NCBI RefSeq assembly: GCF_014645895.1
Contig: NZ_BMMP01000012.1
Location: forward strand, 186,001 to 250,000
Length of the DNA: 64,000 bases
Source: Streptomyces daqingensis
GTDB lineage: Bacteria; Actinomycetota; Actinomycetes; Streptomycetales; Streptomycetaceae
Direction: 5' to 3'
Shown here: positions 8,869-17,819 of the stretch, piece after piece
How positions within the stretch are numbered: the first letter of the stretch is position 1
How the letters are laid out: the number at the start of each line of letters is the position of its first letter
The notes under the pieces: model-generated
What the model was told of the DNA's origin: nothing
Databases searched by the model: none
The model's input: only the letters and a program-made list of their open reading frames with translations
Made by a program: the position numbers and the translations under genes

Positions 8869-10200
8869 TCAGGGCTTCCCGGCGCCTTCGGCCGAGCCGG
8901 TGAGCGAGGACAGCGGCACGGCCGGGTCGGCGAGGGCCTCCGGGTCGACGCGCAGGTCCGAGCGGATCAGCTCCTGCAGCGGAGCGGCGACGTCCCAGAT
9001 GTTGACGTTCATGCCGGCCAGCACGCGGCCGTCCCGCAGCCAGAACGCGACGAACTCCCGCTTCGCCATGTCTCCCCGGCACACCACCTGGTCGTACGTG
9101 CCGGGAGGCGCGTAACCGGAGTACTCCATGCCCACGTCGTACTGGTCGGAGAAGAAGTAGGGCACGCGGTCGTAGTTGACGTCCCCGCCGAGCATCGAAC
9201 GAGCGGCGGCGGGACCGCTGTTGAGGGCGTTCGCCCAGTGCTCGACCCGCAGCGGCCTCTGCCCCGCCGCGCCGTCCTCTCCGCCCGCGAGCGTGGCAGC
9301 GGCCCAGGCGGCCGACTCGTACGTCACCGCGGCGACGTCGCCGGCGGCGTAGATGTCGGGGTCGGAGGTGCGCAGCGCCGCGTCCACGGCGATGCCCCCG
9401 CCCGGGCCCGGCGCCAGCTCCAGCCCCGCCGACTCCGCGAGGGCGGTGCGCGGCGCGGCACCGACAGCGGCCAGCACGTCGTGTGCGGGGTGCTCGTCGG
9501 CGTCGTCCGTCCGCACGCTGTGCACCATGCCGTCCTGTCCGACGATCTCCGTGAGCCGGGCGCCGAAGTGGAACCGCACGCCGTGCTCCTGGTGCAGGTC
9601 GGCGAAGACCGCGCCCATCTCGGGGCCGACGGCACTGTGCAGCGGCGTTGCCTCCGGTTCGACGACGGTGACCTCGGCGCCGTACGAACGTGCGGCCGCG
9701 GCGACTTCGAGCCCGACCCACCCGGCTCCGGCGATGACGAGGTGGCCGTTCTCCTGTCCGAGCGCAGCGAGCCTCCCCCGGAGCCGGTCCGCGTGGGCGA
9801 GCCTGCGCAGGTGGTGGACGCCGGCGAGGCCGGTGCCCGGTACCTCCAGCCGGCGGGGCTCCGCGCCGGTCGCGAGCAGCAGGGAGTCGTACTGCACGCG
9901 CGTGCCGTCGCCCAGTCGCAGGCTCTTTCCGGCCCGGTCGAGCCCGACGACTGTCTGCCCGAGGTGGAGTTCGATGTCCGCGCCCGCGTACCAGGCCGGA
10001 GCGTGTACGAAGACACTGTTCCGGTCGTCGGAACCGGTGAGATAGCCCTTCGAGAGCGGCGGACGCTCGTAGGGGTGATCACGCTCGTCGCCGATCAGGA
10101 TCACCCGGCCGGTGAACCCTTCCGCTCGCAGGGCCGCAGCCGCCTTCGAACCGGCAAGCCCTCCACCGACGATGACGAACGTCCGGTGTGCGTCGACCAC
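8869..10200 (-). CDS. NAD(P)/FAD-dependent ferredoxin reductase-type oxidoreductase
   Basis: Flavoprotein of the ferredoxin/rubredoxin reductase group, 443 aa. FAD-binding GGGLAGSKAAAALR is near the N-terminus, a central Rossmann GxGxxG (VIAGAGWVGLEVA) binds NAD(P)H, and TSDPDIYAAGDVA is the second FAD motif. A reductase C-terminal domain follows. It probably transfers electrons from NAD(P)H to a ferredoxin whose gene is not in the window. Start: GTG at 10200 has a perfect GAGGAGGA Shine-Dalgarno (10206-10213 on the reverse strand); an in-frame extension to 10314 is unconserved. It lies between dgt and dnaG on the same strand, 99 nt before dnaG. Confidence 0.88.
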   Translation of the reverse strand: MVDAHRTFVIVGGGLAGSKAAAALRAEGFTGRVILIGDERDHPYERPPLSKGYLTGSDDRNSVFVHAPAWYAGADIELHLGQTVVGLDRAGKSLRLGDGTRVQYDSLLLATGAEPRRLEVPGTGLAGVHHLRRLAHADRLRGRLAALGQENGHLVIAGAGWVGLEVAAAARSYGAEVTVVEPEATPLHSAVGPEMGAVFADLHQEHGVRFHFGARLTEIVGQDGMVHSVRTDDADEHPAHDVLAAVGAAPRTALAESAGLELAPGPGGGIAVDAALRTSDPDIYAAGDVAAVTYESAAWAAATLAGGEDGAAGQRPLRVEHWANALNSGPAAARSMLGGDVNYDRVPYFFSDQYDVGMEYSGYAPPGTYDQVVCRGDMAKREFVAFWLRDGRVLAGMNVNIWDVAAPLQELIRSDLRVDPEALADPAVPLSSLTGSAEGAGKP

Positions 10201-10372
10201 TTGGATCCTCCTCGCTGACCCCCCGACAGATAACGTCCTGAGTGAGCGTCCCGCATCGGAGGTGCAGCGGGAAGAGGCCCCCGGACGGCGGCGTGGCGCG
10301 GCACCCGGAGGCACCTGCCGTTTCTGCCCGTGCGCGCTTCAGGCGGAGCGCTCCGGGACCGCGCCTCCGGTT

Positions 10373-11707
10373 CTACTGGTCGCGGGTCAGGCGCGCGTGC
10401 AGTGAACGGGCCGAGACATCGGTCAGTGCGGCGATCTGGTCGACGACCACGCGCAGACGTGCGGTGTCACTGTCGGCGTCCCCGAACAGTGCACGGAACT
10501 GCGGGTCGAGCCCGTCGGGCGCACGGGCGATCAGTGCCGTGGCGAGTTCGTTCAGCACGACGCGCTGGTCGGCCCGCAGACGTTCCAGGTCGGGGCGCTG
10601 CAGGACGTAGCAGTCGGCGACCGCCTTGAGCACCGCGCACTCCAGCCGGACGGCACGGGGGACGACGAGTTCCGCGGCGTAGCGGGTCAGCCTCCCCGAT
10701 CCGTATGCGGTCCGGGTGGCGCCCTCCGCGGCGAGGCAGAACCGGCCGATCAGCTGGCTCGTCGCGTCCTTGAGCCTGGCCTGTGCGACGGCCGATCCGT
10801 CGTAGCCGTGCGGCCACCACTCCTGCTCCAGCAACCGGTCCAGGGCCTCGGCCAGTTCACCGTGGTCGGCGTCGGGCGCGTAGCGGGTCGCCGCGACGGC
10901 GAAGACCTCGCGCCTCTCGGGCTCGGCGAGCAGCATGTTCGGGTCCAGGTGACCGGCGTGCAGTCCGTCCTCCACGTCGTGTACGGAGTACGCGACGTCG
11001 TCCGACCAGTCCATGACCTGCGCCTCGAAGCACTTGCGTTCCGCCGGTGCGCCTTCGCGGAACCACTGGAAGACAGGCAGGTCGTCCGGGTAGACGCCGA
11101 ACTTCGGCGACGCGGAGTCGGTGGGGTGGCCGCCGCGCGTCCACGGGTACTTCGTCGCCGCGTCCAGTGCCGCCCGGGTGAGGTTGAGGCCCACGGAGAC
11201 GGGCTGCGGGCTGCTTCCCGGATCGCTCTCGGAGCCTGGGCCGGCCTCCAGGAAACGCTTGGGTTCGAGCCGTGCGAGCAGACGCAGGGACTGCGCGTTG
11301 CCCTCGAACCCTCCGCACGGCTCGGCGATCTCGCTGAGCACGCGTTCGCCGTTGTGCCCGAACGGCGGATGCCCCAGGTCGTGCGCCAGGCACGCGGTCT
11401 CCACCAGGTCGGGGTCGCACCCCAGGGCGGCTCCCAACTCCCGTCCCACCTGGGCGCATTCGAGGGAGTGGGTGAGCCGGGTGCGGGGGCTCGCGTCCCA
11501 GGCCTGAGCGCTGGACCCGGGGGCCACCACCTGGGTCTTGCCCGCCAGCCGGCGCAGCGCGGCGGAGTGCAGGACCCGTGCGCGGTCACGCTGGAAGGCG
11601 GTGCGCCCAGGCCGCTTGTCGGGTTCCGGGGCCCAGCGTTCGATGTCGGACATCGTGTAGGGGCCTGTGCCGCCGCCGGGGGCTTCTGCTTCGTACGTGC
11701 CGTGCAT
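10373..11707 (-). CDS. dgt: Deoxyguanosinetriphosphate triphosphohydrolase-like HD protein
   Basis: HD-superfamily dNTPase, 444 aa, which hydrolyses dGTP (or other dNTPs) to nucleoside plus triphosphate and tunes dNTP pools. The metal site is visible as His80 (RTRLTHSLE) and His109-Asp110 in ACLAHDLGHPPFGHNGERV, with a downstream Asp expected near DWSDDVAYSVHDVED. RPGRTAFQRDRARVLHSAA (33-51) is the conserved N-terminal helix of the Streptomyces proteins. ATG at 11707 is preferred; ATG at 11653 (MSDIERW) would also keep the conserved part. Same strand as dnaG and hrdA, forming a replication/transcription block. Confidence 0.92.
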   Translation of the reverse strand: MHGTYEAEAPGGGTGPYTMSDIERWAPEPDKRPGRTAFQRDRARVLHSAALRRLAGKTQVVAPGSSAQAWDASPRTRLTHSLECAQVGRELGAALGCDPDLVETACLAHDLGHPPFGHNGERVLSEIAEPCGGFEGNAQSLRLLARLEPKRFLEAGPGSESDPGSSPQPVSVGLNLTRAALDAATKYPWTRGGHPTDSASPKFGVYPDDLPVFQWFREGAPAERKCFEAQVMDWSDDVAYSVHDVEDGLHAGHLDPNMLLAEPERREVFAVAATRYAPDADHGELAEALDRLLEQEWWPHGYDGSAVAQARLKDATSQLIGRFCLAAEGATRTAYGSGRLTRYAAELVVPRAVRLECAVLKAVADCYVLQRPDLERLRADQRVVLNELATALIARAPDGLDPQFRALFGDADSDTARLRVVVDQIAALTDVSARSLHARLTRDQ

Positions 11708-11825
11708 ACGCCGACCGTAACGGCACCAGGGCGCTGTGGCCCTATGAGCGTATGAGCGGAACCACTGGAGCCGGGCCAGGCACCGGAATCGCCACCGCTC
11801 CGTCTCCGCAGTGGGTGGCCACCGT

Positions 11826-12779
11826 TCACTCCGCGGGTGCCACGGCACCAGCCCTAGCGGACGGAGCACCGTGCGGAGCCCGGGAGAGCGCACCTCCGGC
11901 AGTGCCGGCGGGGAGAGCCGCACGCGCCTCGTCGTAGCGGTGCAGTACGAGCCTCGCCAGCGCGGGGTGGTCGCCGATGGGTGCGGAGCTGATCCAGCCG
12001 GACCGGGACGCGCATGCGGCGGCGAAGTGCCCGGGAGCGACGAAGCACGACGCGACGGCGACCCGCGGGTGCCCGCCCGCCTGCAGCGCCCGTACGGCCT
12101 CGCCCACCGAGGGACGCGCGGCGGAGGCGTACGCCGCGACCACGGGCACCTCACCGCCGAGGCACTGCCGCAGCTGCCACGCGGTGCGCTCGGTGGCCTC
12201 CGCAGCGGCGGGACGCCGGGACCCCGCTGCGGCCAGTACGACGGCGGGCCGCTCCCGGTCGCGAGGGGAGAGGCGGCCGTGCCGCTGCGTGCCGTGCGGA
12301 GCGGCGGCCGCCGGGCCCGGCCATCCCGCCTCCAGCAGCCTGTCGCGCAGGGCGGCCGCCAGCAGCGGATGGGGACCGAGCGGCCGTGCGACACACGCGC
12401 GTACGTGGGGCGCGTCCGCCAGCGCCCGTGGAAGGTCGTGGTCGACGTGGTGCCCGCGTCCGAAGAGCAACGGAACGACGACAGCCGGCTGACCTGCGGG
12501 GAGAGCCGCGAGCGCGCCGGAGAGCGACGGTTCGTTCAGCTCGATGTACCCGGGGACGACGCGCAGTTCGGGACGCATCGCGCGTACGGAAGCGAGCAGC
12601 GCCTCGACAGTGCGTGCCGCCTCGGGGTCGCGGGAGCCGTGGGCGGCGGCCACCAGGACGGGGGCTCCGGACGGCGGCGGCGTCATCCGCGCCTGGTGGG
12701 GTGCGCGGACGGACAGGAGCTGCGTGCGGAGCTGCGCGGTGAGACGGACCATGAGCTGCGCCGAGCTGCCGAGCGTCAT
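11826..12779 (-). CDS. CbiX/SirB-type sirohydrochlorin chelatase
   Basis: Two-repeat class II chelatase, 317 aa. The N-terminal repeat begins LVAAAHGSRDPEA, with the metal-binding His, followed by PLLFGRGHHVDHDLP. The C-terminal repeat has VLAAAGSRRPAAAE, in which the equivalent His is absent. It inserts Fe2+ (or Co2+) into sirohydrochlorin; because it is divergent from nasA and near nirB, iron insertion to make siroheme for nitrite reductase is the likely job. ATG at 12779 was chosen; a later ATG (MTPPPSGAP, 31 codons in) would also retain the catalytic repeat, and neither has a strong Shine-Dalgarno. Its promoter must share the 233-nt gap with nasA. Confidence 0.82.
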   Translation of the reverse strand: MTLGSSAQLMVRLTAQLRTQLLSVRAPHQARMTPPPSGAPVLVAAAHGSRDPEAARTVEALLASVRAMRPELRVVPGYIELNEPSLSGALAALPAGQPAVVVPLLFGRGHHVDHDLPRALADAPHVRACVARPLGPHPLLAAALRDRLLEAGWPGPAAAAPHGTQRHGRLSPRDRERPAVVLAAAGSRRPAAAEATERTAWQLRQCLGGEVPVVAAYASAARPSVGEAVRALQAGGHPRVAVASCFVAPGHFAAACASRSGWISSAPIGDHPALARLVLHRYDEARAALPAGTAGGALSRAPHGAPSARAGAVAPAE

Positions 12780-12925
12780 GACGCCGCCGTACGGGCGGGG
12801 GCGGGAAAGGGACGTGGTTCGGGGAGCGACACCGTCATGGCTGGAGTCTGGCGACGGGGTGTTGCCGTGGCGTTGCCTCCGTCGCCACATCTCGTTGCTT
12901 CCGGCTCACACCGGGCACCTCACCG

Positions 12926-12985
12926 GCGGGCGGAGGCCGCGCTGAGGGCTGCTTGCCCGCTGTGTAACGCGGGCGGAGGCCGCGC
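12926..12985. repeat. 17-bp exact direct repeat in the chelatase/nasA promoter gap
   Basis: GCGGGCGGAGGCCGCGC occurs at 12926-12942 and 12969-12985, a 43-bp period (about four helical turns). The second copy is flanked on both sides by GTAAC. A looping or cooperative regulator site is possible. Confidence 0.5.
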
Positions 12986-12990
12986 GTAAC
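12964..12990. promoter_or_regulatory. GlnR-like half-sites upstream of nasA
   Basis: GTAAC at 12964-12968 and GTAAC at 12986-12990 lie exactly 22 bp apart, the period of two GlnR boxes (gTnAC-n6-GaAAc repeated). The intervening b-site positions (12975-12979) read GGAGG, a poor match, so this is a partial site. It sits 23 nt before the nasA start. GlnR control of nitrate assimilation is established in Streptomyces; this placement supports it here. Confidence 0.45.
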
Positions 12991-13012
12991 AGACGCGCAC
13001 GACGCTGAGCCC

Positions 13013-15340
13013 ATGCACGTGACCTCCGCAGGCGTCCCCACGGCAGCCGGTGCCCAGACCGAGACCGCGACCGCGACCGCGACCGAAACGCACTGCCCGT
13101 ACTGCGCGCTCCAGTGCGGCATGTCCCTGCGCCCCGTTCCGGGCGGGCCCCCGGTGCGGGAGGACGGGAGCGAGGCCGCCGGGGGCATCGGGGCGGGACC
13201 TGGCACGCGCGCGGCGAGGACACCCGTCGAGGTCGTCGAACGGCCCGGCTTCCCCGTGAACCGCGGCGCCCTGTGCGGCAAGGGCCGCACAGCGCATGCC
13301 CTCCTGGAGCCGGGCGTGCGACTGACCGAGCCGCTCGTGCGCAGTGCCTCCTCCGGGCTACTGGAGCCCGCCACCTGGGACGAGGCCCTCGATGCGACCG
13401 CTTCGGCGCTGGAGCGCGTGCGCAACGCACGGGGCAGCGACGCGGTGGGCGTCTTCGGGGGCGGCGGGCTGACCAACGAGAAGGCGTACTCCCTGGGCAA
13501 GTTCGCCCGGCTGGTGCTGGGCACCTCCCAGATCGACTACAACGGGCGCTTCTGCATGTCCTCCGCGGCTGCGGCCGGGACCAGGGCGTTCGGTCTCGAC
13601 CGGGGCCTGCCCTTCCCCCTCTCGGACGTCGCGCGTACCCGCTGCGTCGTGCTCGTCGGCTCGAACCTGGCGGAGACCATGCCGCCCGCCCTGCGGTATC
13701 TGACAGAACTGAAAGAGAACGGCGGCAGATTGATCGTCGTCGATCCGCGGCGGACCCGTACCGCACAGCAGGCCGACCTCCATCTCGCTCTCCGCCCGGG
13801 CACCGATCTGGCGCTGGCACTCGGCATGCTCCATCTGGTCGTCGCCGAGGGGAGGCTGGACGAGGAGTTCATCAGCACGCGCACCAGTGGATGGGAGGAG
13901 GCACGTCGCACGGCGATGGCGCACTGGCCGGAACAGGTCGAGCGCATCACCGGCGTCTCCGTCCCGGAACTGCGCGAGGCGGTGCGGATGTTCGGCGACG
14001 CGCCCAGCGCGATGGTGCTCACTGCCCGCGGCCCGGAACAGCAGTCGAAGGGCACCGACACGGTCAGTGCGTGGATCAACCTGTGCCTGGCCACAGGCCG
14101 CGCCGGGCGGCCACTGTCCGGGTACGGCTGCCTGACCGGGCAGGGCAACGGCCAGGGCGGACGCGAACACGGGCAGAAGGCCGACCAACTGCCCGGCTAC
14201 CGCAAGCTGGACGATCCCGCGGACCGCGCACACGTGGCTCAGGTGTGGGGCGTCGACCCCGGTGTGCTCCCCCTCCCCGGGCGCAGCGCGTACGAGTTGC
14301 TGGACGCGCTCGGCGGCGACGTCCGCGCGCTGCTGCTGACGGGTTCGAACCCCGCCGTGTCCGCGCCGCACGCCGCGCACGTGGAGGAACGGCTGCGCGC
14401 ACTGGACTTCCTCGCCGTGTGCGACGTGGTGCTCTCGGAGACCGCTCAGCTCGCCGACGTCGTCCTGCCGGTCGCGCAGTGGGCGGAGGAGACGGGCACC
14501 ACGACCAGCCTGGAGGGCCGGGTTCTGCTGCGCCGCAAGGCGTGCGAGCCGCCGGAGGGCGTCCGCAGCGACCTGGAGGTGCTCAACGGGCTGGCGGCAC
14601 GCCTCGGTTGGGAGAAGGGTTTCCCGTCCGAGGCGGAAGAGGTCTTCAGCGAGCTGTGCCGCGCCTCGGCCGGCGGTCCGGCCGACTACTCGGGCATCAC
14701 CTACGCCCGCCTGGCCGAGGAGGACGGCGTCTTCTGGCCTTGCCCGCAAGAGCCGGACACCCGCCCCGACGGCATCGGCCGCGGCAGCGAGGACACCGGC
14801 ACCGGTGTCCAGGGCCCCGCCCCGAAGCGCCGATCCGGCACGGGAGACGGCGAGCGCGGCTCCGCGGGTGTACGTCATCCCGGCACACCCCGGCTCTTCC
14901 TCGACCGTTTCGCGACGCCTGACGGCCGGGCCCGCTTCTTCACCGCACTCCACCGTCCGGCAGCGGAGGAGACGGACGCGCAGTACCCGCTGCTCCTGAC
15001 GACCGGCCGGGTGCTGGCCCAGTACCAGTCGGGTGCACAGACGCGCCGGGTGGCGGAACTGAATGCCGCCGCTCCCGGTCCGTTCGTCGAACTGCATCCG
15101 CAACTGGCCGGACAGCTGGGTGTCTTGGACGGAGACCGGGTCGCGGTGGTCTCCCGGCGTGGACGCGCGGTGGCACCGGCACGCGTCACACGGGACATCC
15201 GGCCGGACACCGTCTTCATGCCGTTCCACTGGCACGGCGAAGGACGGGCCAACACGCTCACCAATCCCGCTCTCGATCCGGCCTCACGGATGCCGGAGTT
15301 CAAGGTGTGCGCTGTGCGGTTGGAGAGGGCGGCCTCGTGA
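13013..15340 (+). CDS. nasA: Assimilatory nitrate reductase, molybdopterin catalytic subunit
   Basis: Cytoplasmic Mo-bis-MGD oxidoreductase (775 aa) reducing nitrate to nitrite for assimilation. The N-terminal [4Fe-4S] motif is Cys28-x2-Cys31-x3-Cys35 with Cys88 (GALCGKG). The molybdopterin domain follows (NYNGRFCMSSAA-type region, LTARGPEQQSKGTD, TGQGNGQGGREHGQKADQLPG), and the C-terminal dinucleotide-binding domain contains LLTTGRVLAQYQSGAQTRR and FHWHGEGRANTLTNP. A Gly/Arg/Pro-rich linker (about 578-622) separates the last two parts. There is no C-terminal BFD or flavin domain, so electrons must come from a partner, possibly the flavoprotein encoded at 21517. No twin-arginine signal, which fits the assimilatory rather than respiratory type. 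Confidence 0.92.
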   Translation: MHVTSAGVPTAAGAQTETATATATETHCPYCALQCGMSLRPVPGGPPVREDGSEAAGGIGAGPGTRAARTPVEVVERPGFPVNRGALCGKGRTAHALLEPGVRLTEPLVRSASSGLLEPATWDEALDATASALERVRNARGSDAVGVFGGGGLTNEKAYSLGKFARLVLGTSQIDYNGRFCMSSAAAAGTRAFGLDRGLPFPLSDVARTRCVVLVGSNLAETMPPALRYLTELKENGGRLIVVDPRRTRTAQQADLHLALRPGTDLALALGMLHLVVAEGRLDEEFISTRTSGWEEARRTAMAHWPEQVERITGVSVPELREAVRMFGDAPSAMVLTARGPEQQSKGTDTVSAWINLCLATGRAGRPLSGYGCLTGQGNGQGGREHGQKADQLPGYRKLDDPADRAHVAQVWGVDPGVLPLPGRSAYELLDALGGDVRALLLTGSNPAVSAPHAAHVEERLRALDFLAVCDVVLSETAQLADVVLPVAQWAEETGTTTSLEGRVLLRRKACEPPEGVRSDLEVLNGLAARLGWEKGFPSEAEEVFSELCRASAGGPADYSGITYARLAEEDGVFWPCPQEPDTRPDGIGRGSEDTGTGVQGPAPKRRSGTGDGERGSAGVRHPGTPRLFLDRFATPDGRARFFTALHRPAAEETDAQYPLLLTTGRVLAQYQSGAQTRRVAELNAAAPGPFVELHPQLAGQLGVLDGDRVAVVSRRGRAVAPARVTRDIRPDTVFMPFHWHGEGRANTLTNPALDPASRMPEFKVCAVRLERAAS

Positions 15341-15432
15341 CCTTCCCCGGGAGGCTGCGGGCACCGGCAGGCTGACGGGCCGCCCGTAGTCGGAGCGCAA
15401 CCGCGGGACGGCGTCCGGGCGTCGCAGCAGTC

Positions 15433-16176
15433 ATGCCCGAGGGAACGCTCGACCGCAGCCGAGTCGCACTGCGCGGACGCACGCAGGGACGCGCATTCAG
15501 ACGCCGGATCACTCGCCGGCGCACTGTGCAGGCGCTGATGCTGTGCTGCGCTCTCGCCCTGCTGCCCAGCACGTGGCTGCACGTCTCCACCGACGCGCCG
15601 GACGCGGACGTGTCACACGCGCCCCGCGCTCCCGTGGCGCTCGTCTTCGGCGCCGGTCTCTGGGACGGAGAGCCCTCGCCGTATCTCGCGCACAGACTCG
15701 ACAGCGCCGTCGAACTGTACGAGCGCGGCAAGGTCCAGGCAGTGCTCGTCTCGGGTGACAACAGCCGGGAGGAGTACGACGAGCCGGACGCGATGCGCCG
15801 ATACCTCTCGGCACGCGGTGTGCCCGCCGACCGCGTCGTGGCCGACTACGCGGGATTCGACACATGGGACTCGTGCACGCGTGCAGCCCGCGTCTTCGGC
15901 GTCCGGAAGGCGCTGCTGGTCAGCCAGGACTTCCACATCAGGCGTGCCGTCGCCCTGTGTGCCGCGGCGGGGATCGATCCGTACGGCGTCGCGGTGCCGG
16001 AACCGCGCGACGTCACCTGGTACGCGGGCGGAGTACGCGAGATTCCGGGCGCCGCGAAGGCCGCCTTCGACGCCGCGCTGACACCCGATCCGCACTTCCT
16101 CGGCCCGCACGAGCCGGGCGTGGAGCGGGCGTTGGCCGAGGCGCGCCGTGCGGCGCCGGGCAGCGGCGGTCGGTGA
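15433..16176 (+). CDS. SanA/YdcF-like DUF218 membrane-anchored protein
   Basis: Protein of the ElyC/SanA/YdcF (DUF218) family, 247 aa. One N-terminal transmembrane segment (QALMLCCALALLPSTWLHV, about 35-53) follows a basic cytoplasmic head. The domain shows VALVFGAGLWDGEPSPYLAHRLD, VLVSGDNS, YDEPDAMRRYL and DYAGFDTWDSCTRA. E. coli SanA affects vancomycin resistance and envelope permeability, but the reaction is unknown; an envelope role is inferred only. It lies 92 nt after nasA, same strand, probably without functional link. Confidence 0.8.
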   Translation: MPEGTLDRSRVALRGRTQGRAFRRRITRRRTVQALMLCCALALLPSTWLHVSTDAPDADVSHAPRAPVALVFGAGLWDGEPSPYLAHRLDSAVELYERGKVQAVLVSGDNSREEYDEPDAMRRYLSARGVPADRVVADYAGFDTWDSCTRAARVFGVRKALLVSQDFHIRRAVALCAAAGIDPYGVAVPEPRDVTWYAGGVREIPGAAKAAFDAALTPDPHFLGPHEPGVERALAEARRAAPGSGGR

Positions 16177-16371
16177 CCGAGCCGAGGACGACAGCGGCGC
16201 ACGAAGGGTATGCGGGACGACGGGACCAGGGCGGCGGGGGCCGACGGGACGGGAGGCCGGACCTGCACAACAGCGACCGCGTCCGGCCCCTGCGTCCGGC
16301 GGTCGGTTCGCCTGCACGGGCACGCCGAAATTCACGCGACGCACGGCATCGCCCCAGACAGACTGCACGCC

Positions 16372-17124
16372 ATGGACCGTCGGCAACTCAGCACTCTCGC
16401 CCACCAGAACCACCCCGTCGCTGCCCCGCTCAGCGACACGACAGTGCAACGCATCCTGGAGCGTGCCCTGCCGCGCGGGGACGAGCGGTTGCTCGACCTC
16501 GGATGCGGCGAAGGTGAATGGCTGGTCCGCGCACTGTCCGGACGTCCCGAGACACAGGGCGAAGGCGTCGATCTCTCGCCGTCCGCACTCGCCAAGGCCC
16601 GCGAGGCCTCAGCTGCTGCTTCGCTCGGTGACCGGCTGGTGCTGCACGAGCGGGACGCCGCACAGTTCACCGCGCGGCACGGCTTCGACCTGGTTCTCTG
16701 CGTCGGTTCCACGCACGCGCTCGGAGGTCTGCTGCCCGCCCTCGGGGCCGCGCGGGAGCACCTGGCCGCGGACGGCTGCGCCCTCGTCGGCGAGGGCTTC
16801 TGGGAGACGGAGCCCACCCCCGCGGCACTCGCCGCGCTGGACGCCTCTCCCGAGGAGTTCGACGACCTCGCCACGACAGTCGACCGCGTCACGGCAGCCG
16901 GGTGGACGCCCGTCTACGGGCACGTCAGCACGGCCGGAGAGTGGGACGACTACGAGTGGTCGTGGACGGGTTCGCTCTCCCGCTGGGCCCTGGACCACCC
17001 CGGCGACCCCGGAAGCACCGCAGCGCACGAGGCGGCGGCAGCGCACCGGGACGGCTGGCTGCGCGGCTACAGGGGCGTACTCGGCTTCGTCACGCTGCTG
17101 CTGCGCCGTACGCCGGAGGCCTGA
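16372..17124 (+). CDS. SAM-dependent methyltransferase, class I
   Basis: Class I Rossmann methyltransferase, 250 aa. Motif I is LLDLGCGEGEW (about 41-51), an acidic motif II follows in GEGVDLSPSAL, and FDLVLCVGSTHALGG resembles motif IV. The acceptor substrate cannot be told from sequence. ATG at 16372 (MDRRQLSTLA) was chosen because the 54 in-frame codons before it are low-complexity and unlike the family. A very strong terminator follows the stop. Confidence 0.8.
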   Translation: MDRRQLSTLAHQNHPVAAPLSDTTVQRILERALPRGDERLLDLGCGEGEWLVRALSGRPETQGEGVDLSPSALAKAREASAAASLGDRLVLHERDAAQFTARHGFDLVLCVGSTHALGGLLPALGAAREHLAADGCALVGEGFWETEPTPAALAALDASPEEFDDLATTVDRVTAAGWTPVYGHVSTAGEWDDYEWSWTGSLSRWALDHPGDPGSTAAHEAAAAHRDGWLRGYRGVLGFVTLLLRRTPEA

Positions 17125-17142
17125 GAGACGAACGGACGGGAC

Positions 17143-17179
17143 CCGCAGCGGGCCGCTGCACCGGAGCGGCCCGCTGCGG
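17143..17179. terminator. Perfect 15-bp hairpin terminator after the methyltransferase
   Basis: The stem pairs 17143-17157 with 17165-17179 without mismatch (left arm CCGCAGCGGGCCGCT), loop GCACCGG. It starts 18 nt after the stop codon. Confidence 0.8.
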
Positions 17180-17324
17180 ATCCCCGGTTCTCCGGCAGGA
17201 CCGATGAGTTACCGCCCGCGTGACGGTCTCACTTCTCAGCAGATGAACCTCGGAGCACGGCGAGAAGCACGGCGACCGGGGCCGTCCGGCAGAAGCGGCG
17301 TCACTCGAGAAAGGCACACCAGCC

Positions 17325-17735
17325 ATGTCGACGAAGATCTTCGTGAACCTCCCGGTGCAGGACCTCGCGAAGTCCAGGGACTTCTTCACGCAGCTCGGCT
17401 ACTCCTTCAACCCGCAGTTCAGCGACGACAACGCGATCTGCCTCGTGATCAGTGACGACATCTTCGCCATGCTGCTCCTGGAGCCCTTCTTCAAGTCGTT
17501 CACGAAGAAGGAGGTCGCCGACGCGCGGACGAGTACGGAGACGATGATCGCGCTCAGCGCCGATTCCAGAGCCGAGGTGGACGAGCAGGCGGACAAGGCG
17601 CTCGCCGCGGGCGGCCGCCCCGCCGGGGACCCGCAGGACTACGGGTTCATGTACTCCCGGAGCTTCTACGACCTCGACGAGCACCACTGGGAGGTCGTGT
17701 GGATGGACCTCGAGGCCGCCGCACAGCAGAGCTGA
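17325..17735 (+). CDS. VOC-family glyoxalase/bleomycin resistance-like protein
   Basis: Single-module vicinal oxygen chelate protein, 136 aa. It begins MSTKIFVNLPVQDLAKSRDF, typical of the family, and ends with DEHHWEVVWMD, which carries the last metal-ligand Glu. Likely a metal-dependent lyase or dioxygenase-like protein or a small-molecule binder; substrate unknown. A GA-rich stretch (CACTCGAGAAAGG) precedes the ATG. The closest homologues in other bacteria are usually annotated only as extradiol-dioxygenase-like, and nothing in the neighbourhood narrows it. Confidence 0.85.
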   Translation: MSTKIFVNLPVQDLAKSRDFFTQLGYSFNPQFSDDNAICLVISDDIFAMLLLEPFFKSFTKKEVADARTSTETMIALSADSRAEVDEQADKALAAGGRPAGDPQDYGFMYSRSFYDLDEHHWEVVWMDLEAAAQQS

Positions 17736-17758
17736 GGCGCCCCGGCGGAGAGACGCCG

Positions 17759-17781
17759 CAGCATCCGCGCGAGCGGTGCTG
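17759..17781. terminator. Short hairpin between convergent VOC gene and cutA
   Basis: CAGCATCCGC (17759-17768) pairs with GCGGTGCTG (17773-17781) with one bulged T and loop GCGA. It lies in the 84-nt convergent gap and may stop transcription from both sides. Confidence 0.45.
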
Positions 17782-17819
17782 CCGGGACTCCCCGCCCGAG
17801 CGCGACGTCCGCCCCGCGG

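Noticed and set aside
6814..10218. Very long forward open frame (about 1134 codons) opposite dnaG and the FAD reductase
   Set aside because: It mirrors two well-supported reverse genes; its product is Arg/Val/Gly-rich with no recognisable domain, as expected from GC-rich antisense frames.
16210..16371. In-frame extension of the methyltransferase
   Set aside because: Unconserved low-complexity residues before the typical methyltransferase N-terminus.
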